Shown here: piece by piece, positions 31,590 to 39,783 of the stretch
Position numbering within the stretch: position 1 is the stretch's first letter
How the letters are laid out: each line of letters begins with the position of its first letter
Assembly (NCBI GenBank): GCA_009697105.1
Contig: SIAQ01000041.1
Coordinates: 1 to 39,783, forward strand
DNA length: 39,783 nt
Direction of reading: 5' to 3'
DNA from: Gemmataceae bacterium
Lineage (GTDB): Bacteria; Planctomycetota; Planctomycetia; Gemmatales; Gemmataceae
The notes under the pieces: model-generated
What the model was told of the DNA's origin: nothing
What the model saw: only the letters and a program-made list of their open reading frames with translations
Databases searched by the model: none
Position numbers and translations under genes: made by a program

Positions 31590-34060
31590 CCTTTGAGGCC
31601 GCATTCCACGCCCTCACCAGCAAGGCACCGTTCCCCTGGCAGACGGCGTTGTACAAACGGTTAATCACCGGCGACATTCCCAAATCGTGCAACCTGCCGA
31701 CGGGCCTGGGCAAAACCAGCGTGCTGGCGATTTGGCTGCTCGCGTGGAAGGCGATGCCAGCGCTGTTACCGCGACGGCTCGTGTATGTGGTCAATCGCAG
31801 GACGGTCGTGGACCAAACTACCACAGAAGCCGAGAATTTACGCAAGAACGCTCCGCACCTCGGCATACCCAATCTCGCCATCAGCACCCTGCGTGGCCAA
31901 TTCGTCGACAACCGCGAATGGTCCGCCGATCCATCGCGGCCGGCCATCATCTGCGGCACTGTAGACATGATCGGCAGCCGCCTGCTCTTCAGCGGCTACG
32001 GCGTCGGTTTCAAAGGCAAACCCCTCCACGCCGGCTTCCTCGGCCAGGATGTCTTACTGGTCCACGACGAAGCCCACCTCGAACCGGCGTTTCAAAATTT
32101 GCTCACCGCAATCGAAAAGGAGCAAACCCGCTGCAACGAGTTCGGTAAATTCCGCGTCATGGAACTCTCAGCGACCTCACGCGGCGATGGCGAACCGTTC
32201 TCTCTGACACCACTGGATTTCGAGGACGATACAGTCAAAAAACGCATCGGAGCGAAAAAAGCGATCGTCTTTCATCCACAAAAGGATCCGAAGAAACTTG
32301 CCGACCAGATTGCCGACCTCGCTCTCGCACATAAGGATTCAAAGCGCGCGATTCTCGTTTTCGTTCGCACCGTCGATGACGTGATGAAGGTGCGCGATCG
32401 CCTCGGCAAGCAGAAATGCCAAACGATCACGCTAACTGGCACGATGCGAGGAAAGGAACGCGATGAACTCGTGAACAATGACACGTTCAAGCGTTACTTG
32501 CCAGGAGCCAACGACACCAACCAAACCGTTTACCTCATTTGCACATCTGCGGGAGAGGTGGGCGTCAACATCTCCGCGGATCATTTAGTTTGCGATCTCT
32601 CCACATTCGAGAGCATGGCACAGCGTTTTGGCCGCGTTAATCGGTTTGGCGAACGGACTGACACTCGCATCGACATCGTGCATTCAACGACGTTCGAGGA
32701 CGACGCCTATGACATGGCCAGGTGCAAAACGCTCGACCTGCTCAAGAAATTGAACGGCGACGGTAGCCCAGCCGCTCTTGGTCGATTGGACGCCGCCGAG
32801 CGTGCCGCTGCCTTCGCCCCCGCGCCGACGATCCTGCCGACATCCGACATCCTGTTCGACGCCTGGGCGCTGACGACGATCAAGGACAAACTCCCCGGCC
32901 GCCCGCCGGTGGAACCGTATCTACATGGCTTGCCGACCGATTGGCAACCGCCTGAAACTCACGTGGCATGGCGGGAGGAAGTTGACGTGATCAAGGGCGA
33001 GTTACTGGACGATTATCGACCTGCGGACTTGCTTGAAGACTTTCCGTTCAAACCTCACGAATTGCTGCGCGATAGCTCCGCTCGCGTGTTTGATCTTTTG
33101 AAGAAGCTGCCAGCAAATCCTGAAACGCCAGCGTGGATTCTTGCGGACGGCGGCTCGGTCAACGTCACGACGCTCGGCAAAATTCAAGCAGGCGACAAGG
33201 AATATCTGTATTACGTGACGGTACTCCTCCCGCCGGAGGCGGGAGGGCTTTCCAAGCAAGGCATGCTCGATTCGACTGCAAAGGAGCGTGTAGCGGATGT
33301 CTCCGCGGAATGGTACGCCGACAAGGAACATACTCTGAAACATCGCGTGCGAATATGGGGCGATGACGTTGAGATTCCAAAGGGAATGAGACGCAGCCGG
33401 CCCGTCATCGATACGAATCCGGAAGAAGGTGACGCGGACGAACCATCGCAGAAACGATACTGGCACTGGTTCGAGCGCATCGGCAGCGCCGGCGAGGGCA
33501 TGGCCACGGCGAATAAACCGTATGACCTTCAAAAGCATCTCAATGATGCCGAGAAGGCAGCCACCGATTTCTTAGATGGCCTGAGCCTCGCCGAACCGCT
33601 TCGCACTGCCGTCATCGTCGCGGCCATGTATCACGATCTCGGCAAGGCGCGAACGACTTGGCAACGTTCAATCGGCAATTTCGATCCGAAAACGCTTTAT
33701 GCAAAGTCGGGCGGATCGATGCGGCCACGCGACCTGAATGGCTACCGGCATGAGTTCGGTTCGCTACTCGACGTCACCGCTCACCAACGGTTCCGCGATC
33801 TGCCGGATGACATGAATGAACTCGTACTGCATCTCATTGCCGCACATCACGGGAGAGCGAGGCCGCATTTTCCAGCGGACGAAGCGTTCGATCCCGAACC
33901 GAAGGGACGCAACGTCGATGCGCTCGCATCGGAAATCCCGCGCCGATTCGCGAAACTGCAACGCAAGTATGGCCGATGGGGCCTGGCTTATTTGGAATCG
34001 CTGGTGCGTGCCGCCGACATCCTCGCTTCGCAGAAAGCAGAAAAAGGAGACAACCAATGA
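31571..34060 (+). CDS. cas3: Type I-G Cas3 helicase-nuclease, C-terminal HD
   Basis: 829 residues. The SF2 helicase has Walker A LPTGLGKTS at 42-50, DEAH at 166-169, SAT at 200-202 and motif VI QRFGRVNR at 351-358. The HD nuclease is at the C-terminus with H688-D689 in MYHDLGKA, then GYRHEFGS and AAHHGRARPHFP. Cas3 is recruited by the effector complex to unwind and shred target DNA. The helicase-then-HD order is the reverse of most type I Cas3 and is characteristic of the GSU0051-type Cas3 of subtype I-G (I-U). AAAAGGAAGACCC precedes the ATG. It overlaps the WYL gene and the next gene (ATGA). A palindrome CCTCCCGCC/GGCGGGAGG at 33226-33246 lies inside the coding sequence. Confidence 0.93.
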   Translation: MPDSTMTFEAAFHALTSKAPFPWQTALYKRLITGDIPKSCNLPTGLGKTSVLAIWLLAWKAMPALLPRRLVYVVNRRTVVDQTTTEAENLRKNAPHLGIPNLAISTLRGQFVDNREWSADPSRPAIICGTVDMIGSRLLFSGYGVGFKGKPLHAGFLGQDVLLVHDEAHLEPAFQNLLTAIEKEQTRCNEFGKFRVMELSATSRGDGEPFSLTPLDFEDDTVKKRIGAKKAIVFHPQKDPKKLADQIADLALAHKDSKRAILVFVRTVDDVMKVRDRLGKQKCQTITLTGTMRGKERDELVNNDTFKRYLPGANDTNQTVYLICTSAGEVGVNISADHLVCDLSTFESMAQRFGRVNRFGERTDTRIDIVHSTTFEDDAYDMARCKTLDLLKKLNGDGSPAALGRLDAAERAAAFAPAPTILPTSDILFDAWALTTIKDKLPGRPPVEPYLHGLPTDWQPPETHVAWREEVDVIKGELLDDYRPADLLEDFPFKPHELLRDSSARVFDLLKKLPANPETPAWILADGGSVNVTTLGKIQAGDKEYLYYVTVLLPPEAGGLSKQGMLDSTAKERVADVSAEWYADKEHTLKHRVRIWGDDVEIPKGMRRSRPVIDTNPEEGDADEPSQKRYWHWFERIGSAGEGMATANKPYDLQKHLNDAEKAATDFLDGLSLAEPLRTAVIVAAMYHDLGKARTTWQRSIGNFDPKTLYAKSGGSMRPRDLNGYRHEFGSLLDVTAHQRFRDLPDDMNELVLHLIAAHHGRARPHFPADEAFDPEPKGRNVDALASEIPRRFAKLQRKYGRWGLAYLESLVRAADILASQKAEKGDNQ
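33226..33246. repeat. Perfect palindrome inside cas3
   Basis: CCTCCCGCC, loop GGA, GGCGGGAGG. It encodes LPPEAGGL in a region between the helicase and HD domains. It looks like a dispersed GC-rich hairpin placed in frame rather than part of the conserved fold. Confidence 0.55.
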
Positions 34061-34938
34061 ACAATCCAGAACCAACAATCCGCATCAACGTGGACGTAAC
34101 CAACCCCGGCCAATTCTTCGCTTGTTGCGGCTTGCTGGAACTGGCTGACCGCCTCTGGCCGGGAACTGAGGGCTGGTTCGACGGGCGCGAGTTTCTCGTG
34201 GCTGCGATTGCGGGTACGCGGAATTCGCTCTTCAATGCGCTCGCCGAATGCACGTTAACGAACACTATGTCAGAAGCTCAACATGCTCGTTTTCAGGCGA
34301 TATCAACGATGAGGGTGAACGAGCGAAAAAGCACTCCTGGCGTAGAAGACGAATCCAAGGAATTGGACAAGTTGCTCCGCGAGTCACCGATCGTATTGCA
34401 CAGTCCATTTCGAGTGACGCTCGACTGGTTCGCAGATGGTGAATCTGGTGGAAGCCGATTCAAAACGTGGGCTGGGCGGCAATCGGTCCTGGAGATTGCA
34501 CGGGCCATGAAAGCCGCTTTGCAAAGTGACGCATGGCGAAATGAATCTTGCTTGGCGTACTCCGTCACAAAGTGCGGCTTGCCGTTCAATTTCGATTCCG
34601 ACCTCGGTGGGCAAGGCGGCGCAATCGATGTTGGTTTTAGCTTTGATCCGTTAGCGAGCAGTGCTCTCACCCGCATCGAATCAATGGCCCGGCCGGCGCT
34701 CGAATTGCTTGCTTTTGTCGGCTTGCAACGTTTCCGCTCGCTCGAAATCCCGCGTGCAAATCGATTCTTGTACACCGCGTGGAATCGGCCGTTACCCATT
34801 CAAGCCGCCATGCCAGCCGCTTGCGGCGCGATTCCAATCGCCGGCGCGAATGTGTTTGAATTTCGCCTGTTGTATCGAACGAAGTATCTCAAAAGTTTCC
34901 TTCCCGCAGTTCCCTTTTCTGGAGGCTCCAATGAGTGA
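34057..34938 (+). CDS. Type I-G Cas8-type (large-subunit position) protein
   Basis: 293 residues from the ATG at 34057 that overlaps the cas3 stop. The start fits the conserved-looking VDVTNPGQFFACCGLLELADRLWPGTEGWF. It lies where subtype I-G operons carry their Cas8-type subunit (names such as Cas8u2, Cas8g, Csb3 or Csx14 are used for different versions). I am confident of the position and subtype, less of the exact family name. At 293 residues it is short for a large subunit. A PAM-recognition and Cas3-recruitment role is inferred from the family. It overlaps cas7 by 8 bp. Confidence 0.8.
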   Translation: MNNPEPTIRINVDVTNPGQFFACCGLLELADRLWPGTEGWFDGREFLVAAIAGTRNSLFNALAECTLTNTMSEAQHARFQAISTMRVNERKSTPGVEDESKELDKLLRESPIVLHSPFRVTLDWFADGESGGSRFKTWAGRQSVLEIARAMKAALQSDAWRNESCLAYSVTKCGLPFNFDSDLGGQGGAIDVGFSFDPLASSALTRIESMARPALELLAFVGLQRFRSLEIPRANRFLYTAWNRPLPIQAAMPAACGAIPIAGANVFEFRLLYRTKYLKSFLPAVPFSGGSNE

Positions 34939-36055
34939 TTTGGCTCAATTCGATTCTTGGTTGATAACGGACGGCTTTGCTGCTCTGGTCATCCGTGAGT
35001 ATCTCGAACCCGTCGAAGGCCCGGATGGCGTGCTCTTCCCGGCTACTTATGCCGCTGCGGAAGACAAGAAAGTGTTTCCCGGCGGGTATAACATCGATCC
35101 GCCCGAAGGCGAGAAAAACATCTGTCTCGTTGATAGTGTCGGGTCGCAGGCGAATCGCATCGAACCGATGTTCCTCAAATCGGAATATGCTCACCTCGTT
35201 CCGCAAGTTACGGTCAAGGCCGGCGAGAAATCGGTGAGCATACTTGAAGCTGGTCATCGGGCTGGCGATGCACTCGTCCGTTGCACAGCATTGCAGAAGG
35301 AACTGCAAGATGCGTTCAAGGCCGTCCTCAAAGGCAATGCCGAAGGATTGGCTCGGATCGCACCGACCTCACTCGTTTTCGGTGTTTGGGATTCACGCGA
35401 TACGCAAGCAAAATTGCCGCGATTGGTCGCGTCAACAATCCGCGCCTTTGATGTCAAGCGACTCAAGCGGTCTGCGCAATTCAACCCCGCTACAGACTAC
35501 GTTGGCGGTGGTTTGCTGGCTGAGACAACCGACAAGGCTTTGAAAGACGCCTACGCTGAACGCGGATTCGTTCACGTTCCCGCAACAGGCTCGCATGGCG
35601 GCGTCATTGCGACGAGCGGCGTTCGCCGCGATGCAACTCTCACCTTTGCCGCGTTGCGATTGCTCAACGCCGGAAGCGACAAGGAAAAGACACTTGTGCT
35701 TCGGCGATACATCCTCGGTCTTTCGCTCGTGGCGTTTGTGGCCAATTCTTCGACCTATCTTCGACAGGGTTGCAATCTCGTTCCTGGCGAGAAGCCTCGC
35801 GAATTTAATCTGGTGCATTCTGACGGCAAACGTGAACCGCAGAAGCTGACACAAGCTGACGCATTGCAATATGCCACCGCGACTGCTAAGGCATTCGGAG
35901 TCGCGGCCGGAAAAGAGGTTGTATTCGATCCGGCAAGCGCAATGAAGGATATCAAGGGCGAAGGCACAGCCCAAACGACTCGAACCGCTCGTGCGAAACG
36001 TGGCGCCGCTGCCGCGGTGAAATCGACACCTCCAGCTGGGGAGGGCAATTCATGA
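34931..36055 (+). CDS. csb1: Cas7/Csb1 backbone protein, type I-G
   Basis: 374 residues of the GSU0053/Csb1 family, the Cas7 of subtype I-G that coats the crRNA spacer along the effector complex. Recognisable parts are the N-terminal ALVIREYLEPVEG, NICLVDSVGSQANRIEP, KLPRLVASTIRAFDVKRLKRSAQFNP, GLLAETTD, and the glycine-bearing stretch SHGGVIATSGVRRDATLTFAALRLL typical of RAMP proteins. The C-terminus is Lys/Ala-rich. GGAGG at 34921-34925 lies 5 nt before the ATG at 34931. The frame extends upstream inside the preceding gene, but this start is clearly preferred. It overlaps the next gene by ATGA. Confidence 0.92.
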   Translation: MSDLAQFDSWLITDGFAALVIREYLEPVEGPDGVLFPATYAAAEDKKVFPGGYNIDPPEGEKNICLVDSVGSQANRIEPMFLKSEYAHLVPQVTVKAGEKSVSILEAGHRAGDALVRCTALQKELQDAFKAVLKGNAEGLARIAPTSLVFGVWDSRDTQAKLPRLVASTIRAFDVKRLKRSAQFNPATDYVGGGLLAETTDKALKDAYAERGFVHVPATGSHGGVIATSGVRRDATLTFAALRLLNAGSDKEKTLVLRRYILGLSLVAFVANSSTYLRQGCNLVPGEKPREFNLVHSDGKREPQKLTQADALQYATATAKAFGVAAGKEVVFDPASAMKDIKGEGTAQTTRTARAKRGAAAAVKSTPPAGEGNS

Positions 36056-37530
36056 ACGCTGCCCTCTGTCTTACGATTCGATTCCTCGATCCTCTGCCCC
36101 ACTTTCATGGGCGGGGGGCCGATGGCGATCCCGAATGGCCCCCATCGCCGCTTCGCTTGTTCCAGGCTTTGGTTTCCGCGTCGGCAAATACCTGGCGCGA
36201 TGGCCAGTTCCGCGAAATTGCATCACCGGCACTGCAATGGCTGGAGAAACTCGCACCGGTAGTAACGGCTCCGCACGTTCCATCCGAATCCTTCGGATTT
36301 CGCATGTACGTGCCGAATAACTCGGGCGACTTGATGACCGCTGCGTGGGCTCGCGGCGACACCGAAACGAGCATGGCGAAGTTCCGCGTGGAAAAAGATG
36401 TCCGCCCCACCCACCTATCAGGCGACGCGGTTCACTACGTCTACGCCCTCGATGGCCCGTGTCCGTACTTTGGTGTTTTGCAGCAGGCGGCTCGCTCCAT
36501 CACGCACCTCGGGTGGGGCATCGACATGGTCGCTGGGGATGCTTCACTTCACTCCGCGGACGAGGTTGCCAAACTCGATGGTGAGGTTTGGCGGCCTACT
36601 CTTGATGGCGGCGGCACGGCGTTGCGCGTGCCGAAGGTGGGGACGCTTGATGCGCTGATGACGAAGCATCAGGCGTTTCTCAATCGACTTTCTAGCGATG
36701 GTTTCAAACCCGTGCCGCCGCTCGCGGTGTTTGATGTCGTGCATTATCGCCGCGCAACCGAACCGGCGGCGAAGCCGTTTGCCGCCTTCAGCATCCTCAA
36801 ACCGGACGCCAGCGGCAATCGCGCCTTCGACACGGCTCGCCGCTGCCGTGACGTTGCCGCATGGAGTCGGCATGCAACCGGCACCGTATGCGATGGCTGG
36901 CCATTCGGCAGCACCGAAGGATTCGTGCATGGGCATGATGGGCCAAGCAAGCAATTGAAGGGCGACCGCGCGAACGATCGTTTCATGTACCTGCCGATTC
37001 CAAGCATTGAACGGCGCGGCGATCTTGGCAATCACGTCGGCGCGATTCGGCGAGTGCTCATTGCCGCACCGCCTGGGTTCCAGAATCGCATCGATTGGAT
37101 TCGGCGTCGATTGCCAGGACAGGATCTCGTTAGTTTGGATGGCGAGATTGTGGGAATGCTAAACCTGTTGCCAACGAAAGACTGGGTGCTCAATCGATAC
37201 ACCCAACCCGCACGGACGTGGTCCACGGTGACGCCAGTCGTTTGGCCTGGGCACGATGATCGCGATGCACGCAAAGCCGAGACGATCTTGCGTAAGGCAT
37301 TCGTTCAAGCGGGCCTCGCGCCGGAGTTGGTGGCGGCGATCGAGGAGCTCGACTGGCGCACCGTCGGCTTCCGCGCCGGCGTCGATCTCGCGCATCGGTA
37401 TGCGAAGCCGGATCATATGAACGGGCGGATGTATCACGTGCGCGTTCGCTTTCCGCATCCGGTGCCCGGGCCATTGGCGGTGGGGGCGGGACGCTATCGC
37501 GGGTTCGGGCTGTTTGCGGCGGAGGATTGA
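36052..37530 (+). CDS. csb2: Cas5-Cas6 fusion (Csb2), type I-G
   Basis: 492 residues of the GSU0054/Csb2 family, which combines the Cas5 role (binding the 5' handle) with the Cas6 role (cleaving the repeat). The N-terminus LTIRFLDPLPHFHGRGADGDPEWPPSPLRLFQALVSA is diagnostic. The C-terminus ends VRVRFPHPVPGPLAVGAGRYRGFGLFAAED, a glycine-rich loop of Cas6/RAMP type. No separate cas6 exists in the locus, consistent with a fused processor. The start overlaps the csb1 stop as ATGA at 36052-36055. The gap to cas4-1 is 31 bp, the largest within the operon. Confidence 0.9.
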   Translation: MNAALCLTIRFLDPLPHFHGRGADGDPEWPPSPLRLFQALVSASANTWRDGQFREIASPALQWLEKLAPVVTAPHVPSESFGFRMYVPNNSGDLMTAAWARGDTETSMAKFRVEKDVRPTHLSGDAVHYVYALDGPCPYFGVLQQAARSITHLGWGIDMVAGDASLHSADEVAKLDGEVWRPTLDGGGTALRVPKVGTLDALMTKHQAFLNRLSSDGFKPVPPLAVFDVVHYRRATEPAAKPFAAFSILKPDASGNRAFDTARRCRDVAAWSRHATGTVCDGWPFGSTEGFVHGHDGPSKQLKGDRANDRFMYLPIPSIERRGDLGNHVGAIRRVLIAAPPGFQNRIDWIRRRLPGQDLVSLDGEIVGMLNLLPTKDWVLNRYTQPARTWSTVTPVVWPGHDDRDARKAETILRKAFVQAGLAPELVAAIEELDWRTVGFRAGVDLAHRYAKPDHMNGRMYHVRVRFPHPVPGPLAVGAGRYRGFGLFAAED

Positions 37531-37561
37531 TTTGCACTGAACACTACTTCGGAGTATCGCC

Positions 37562-39256
37562 ATGTTTGAAACGGAGGAAACGTTCGAGCCAGTGCCGGCT
37601 CGGATGCTTAATGAATTTACCTATTGCCCGCGTCTGGCCTATCTCGAATGGGTGCAGGGCGAATGGGCCGACAATCCTGATACGCTCGATGGCGACTTTG
37701 TCCATCGCAATGCCGATCGGCCTGATCATCAGCCGATCGACACGCCCGATGCGGAGGAGCCCGCCGAGGAGAAGCTGCACGCTCGCTCGGTTCGGCTCGA
37801 AAGCGCGACACTGGGCCTGGTCGCCGTCGTCGATATTCTCGAAGTCGAAGGCGATGTCGCCACGCCCGTCGATTACAAGAAGGGCCACGCACCGGATATT
37901 CCCGAAGGCGCCTGGGAACCGGAGCGTGTGCAGGTGTGTGCCCAGGCGTTGCTTCTTCGCGAGGCTGGGTTCACGTGCAACGAAGGCGTCATCTGGTACG
38001 CAGCTTCGCGCCGCCGAGTGCGCGTAGAGTTCGACGAAGCGCTCGTCATGCGCACGCAGGACCTGATCGCCGGCTGCCGGGCGATGGCGTCGAGCGGGCG
38101 CATGCCTTTGCCTTTGGTGGATAGTCCGAAGTGCCCGCGTTGTTCGCTGGTCGGCATCTGCTTGCCGGACGAGACGCACCTGTTGTTGCAAGATACGCTC
38201 GCCGCCGATCCGGAGTTGGCCAAGGCCGTCCGGGAGCCACGCCAATTGCTCGCACCTCGGACGGAAACGATTCCGTTTCACATCGTCGAACCCGGCGCTC
38301 GGCTCGGCAAGCGGAACGATCGCATCATCGTCGAACTGAAGACCGAAAAGATTGCCGAGGCCAGGCTCAAGGACATCTCGCAAGTCTGCCTCTACGGGCC
38401 CGTGCAAGTCAGCACGCAAATGATGAGCGAGTTGTTCGATCGCGAGATTCCCGTTTGCTACTTCTCCACCGGCGGCTGGTTTCGCGGCATCGCCCATAGT
38501 TTGCCGCACAAGAATATCGAACTGCGCATTCGCCAGCATCGCATCGCGGATGATCCCGCGAAGGCGCTCGCACTCGCTCAGCAATTTGTCGCGGGCAAGA
38601 TTCGAAATTGCCGCACGCTGCTAAGGCGCAACGCGGAAGGCGACAGCGACGGCCTGCTCGATGCGCTCAACCAATCCGCGAAGGAAGCCGAGCGAGCGGA
38701 CAATATCCCGTCGCTGATGGGCATCGAAGGCATGGCTGCCAAACGCTACTTCGCGGGCTTTGCGACGCTGCTCAAGGAAGAACGCGGCTTCCGCTTTGAA
38801 GGCCGCAACCGCCGACCGCCGACCGATCCCGTGAACGCAACATTGTCGTTCTTGTATGCGATGCTGGCGCGCGAAGTCACCGTCGCAGCGCTCGCTTGCG
38901 GGCTGGATCCGTATCTCGGCTTCCTGCATCAGCCTCGCTACGGTCGGCCCGCCCTCGCGCTGGACCTTGCCGAGGAGTTTCGGCCACTGTTGGCGGATTC
39001 CACGGCATTATCGCTCTTCAATACCGGCGAGTTGAAACCCGATGACTTCGTTTGCCGTGCCGGGGCTGTCGCGCTGAAGCCGCCGGGCAAGAAGGCGATC
39101 ATCGCCGCCTGGGAACGACGACTTCTTTCGGAGGTAACCCATCCCATCTTCGGATACACGATCTCGTATCGCCGCGTGGTAATGGTGCAAGCGAGGCTGC
39201 TAGGCCGCGTGCTCTTGGGCGAGCTGCCGGCGTATCCCGCCTTCAAAACACGGTGA
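37562..39256 (+). CDS. cas4-cas1: Cas4-Cas1 fusion adaptation protein
   Basis: 564 residues. The Cas4 half (about 1-205) has cysteines C22 and C191, C194, C200 for an iron-sulfur cluster and a RecB-type nuclease core with D91, D104 and K106 (VDYKKG). The Cas1 half (about 235-564) has the integrase triad E389 (GIEGMAAKRYF), H456 (LHQPRYGRP) and E471 (DLAEEFRP). It trims PAM-bearing prespacers and inserts them into the array together with Cas2. The fusion is characteristic of subtype I-G. All key residues are present, so adaptation is probably functional. GGAG lies several bases before the ATG at 37562. Cas2 follows after 4 bp. Confidence 0.95.
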   Translation: MFETEETFEPVPARMLNEFTYCPRLAYLEWVQGEWADNPDTLDGDFVHRNADRPDHQPIDTPDAEEPAEEKLHARSVRLESATLGLVAVVDILEVEGDVATPVDYKKGHAPDIPEGAWEPERVQVCAQALLLREAGFTCNEGVIWYAASRRRVRVEFDEALVMRTQDLIAGCRAMASSGRMPLPLVDSPKCPRCSLVGICLPDETHLLLQDTLAADPELAKAVREPRQLLAPRTETIPFHIVEPGARLGKRNDRIIVELKTEKIAEARLKDISQVCLYGPVQVSTQMMSELFDREIPVCYFSTGGWFRGIAHSLPHKNIELRIRQHRIADDPAKALALAQQFVAGKIRNCRTLLRRNAEGDSDGLLDALNQSAKEAERADNIPSLMGIEGMAAKRYFAGFATLLKEERGFRFEGRNRRPPTDPVNATLSFLYAMLAREVTVAALACGLDPYLGFLHQPRYGRPALALDLAEEFRPLLADSTALSLFNTGELKPDDFVCRAGAVALKPPGKKAIIAAWERRLLSEVTHPIFGYTISYRRVVMVQARLLGRVLLGELPAYPAFKTR

Positions 39257-39260
39257 ACCG

Positions 39261-39557
39261 ATGCGTTCGATCTTTCTGGTCGCCTATGACATTACCGAGG
39301 ACAAGAGCCGGACCAAAGTCTTTCATAAATTGAAAGGCTACGGCGAAGCCTTACAATACTCCCTGTTCCGCTGCGCCCTGACGCCAAGCGAACGGGCGCG
39401 GCTACGCTCGGAATTGTGGGGATTGATCAACCACAAAACCGACCGCGTGCTGCTGATCGACCTGGGTCCGGATGACGGACGTGGCCGAACCGCGTTGGAA
39501 TCGTGGGGAAAAGCGCTGGAGGATCCGGCAACCCACAACGGGATTCTGATTGTTTAG
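39261..39557 (+). CDS. cas2: Cas2
   Basis: 98 residues, a standard length. The N-terminal beta strand FLVAYDITEDKSRTKVFHKLKGYG holds the conserved aspartate D10 and is followed by LQYSLFRCALTPSER and the strand DRVLLIDLG. Cas2 forms the dimer core of the Cas1-Cas2 integration complex, here with the Cas4-Cas1 fusion. It is the last gene of the operon, and the leader and CRISPR array begin after it. Confidence 0.95.
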   Translation: MRSIFLVAYDITEDKSRTKVFHKLKGYGEALQYSLFRCALTPSERARLRSELWGLINHKTDRVLLIDLGPDDGRGRTALESWGKALEDPATHNGILIV

Positions 39558-39747
39558 GCTTGGGATTTAGTTGGCGAGCGGCCCGGTGCTGTCGAAATGT
39601 CCGCCCTCGCTCGCGGACGTAAAGCTCTTTGAAAACTTGAGTTAAGGAGAGGGTATTGAAAAGGGGCGCCCGTTTTTTAAGAAAATGAAGGGGCGTTCGC
39701 AAACGTGCTCGCAAACCTAGTCTCCGCCGCAAGATAGGACGCGAGCG
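39558..39747 (+). promoter_or_regulatory. CRISPR leader
   Basis: 190 bp between the cas2 stop and the first repeat, without a gene. It contains an AT-richer block with a possible weak promoter (TTGAAA at 39629 and TATTGA at 39654, 19-bp spacing) and, near the array, a short direct repeat TCGCAAAC at two places 12 bp apart, which may guide spacer insertion. Confidence 0.7.
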
Positions 39748-39783
39748 ATCTCCACGGCTTCACCGCCGTGGCCGAATTGAAGC
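39748..39783 (+). CRISPR. First repeat of a CRISPR array, truncated by the window end
   Basis: The last 36 bases have the length and form of a type I-G repeat: an inner palindrome CCACGGC/GCCGTGG with a 6-nt loop, and the terminal ATTGAAGC. Only one repeat fits in the window, so no repetition can be shown here. The call rests on the resemblance to known I-G repeats and on its place directly after cas2 and a leader-like region. Confidence 0.85.

Noticed and set aside
34661..34930. Upstream extension of the Csb1 frame
   Set aside because: It overlaps the conserved C-terminal half of the preceding cas gene; GGAGG before 34931 marks the real start.
37544..38584. 346-codon minus-strand frame opposite cas4-cas1
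   Set aside because: It is antisense to sequence encoding the conserved Cas4 cysteines and Cas1 core.

Overview
The window looks like a chromosomal segment of a GC-rich bacterium, most likely a planctomycete. The basis is indirect: a giant secretin with repeated TPR-like modules, a MuiA/DUF4139 protein with a C-terminal Cys-x2-Cys tail, PQQ-propeller and zinc-ribbon proteins of planctomycete style, and many large intergenic palindromes. There is no rRNA or marker gene that would fix the genus.

Layout. Bases 1-22750 are a housekeeping backbone with mostly single-gene units separated by long inverted repeats: a response regulator with a GAF-like region, an acetyl-CoA C-acetyltransferase, a small zinc-ribbon protein, a DUF2071 protein, GlgC, a MuiA/DUF4139 envelope protein, a 1617-residue secretin followed by a SPOR-like partner, a membrane diguanylate cyclase with a C-terminal PilZ domain, a PQQ-propeller protein, a 6-phosphofructokinase, an unknown 285-residue protein and a FabD-like acyltransferase.

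A tRNA-Asn(GUU) gene at 22748-22820 is the apparent attachment site of a mobile element. The tyrosine integrase reads into the tRNA gene. Behind it lies a compact minus-strand operon (excisionase-like protein, CHC2/TOPRIM/DUF3987 replication protein, TubC-docking-like protein, Xre repressor, integrase) with ATGA overlaps and two large palindromic operator candidates in front. Three further minus-strand accessory genes follow, then a frameshifted, truncated second copy of one of them, which suggests stacked or rearranged islands. No second copy of the tRNA 3' end was seen, so the right boundary is unknown.

Bases 30561-39783 hold a complete type I-G (formerly I-U) CRISPR-Cas operon on the plus strand: WYL regulator, Cas3 with a C-terminal HD domain, a short Cas8-type protein, Cas7/Csb1, Cas5-Cas6/Csb2, Cas4-Cas1 fusion and Cas2. 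A leader and the first 36-bp repeat follow, and the window ends exactly at the end of that repeat. The genes overlap or abut, so interference, crRNA processing and adaptation proteins are probably made from one transcript under the WYL protein's control.

The least familiar parts are the tRNA-Asn island with its operators and the intragenic palindromic repeat in its primase, the duplicated and decayed island gene beside the CRISPR locus, and the dispersed nested palindromes.
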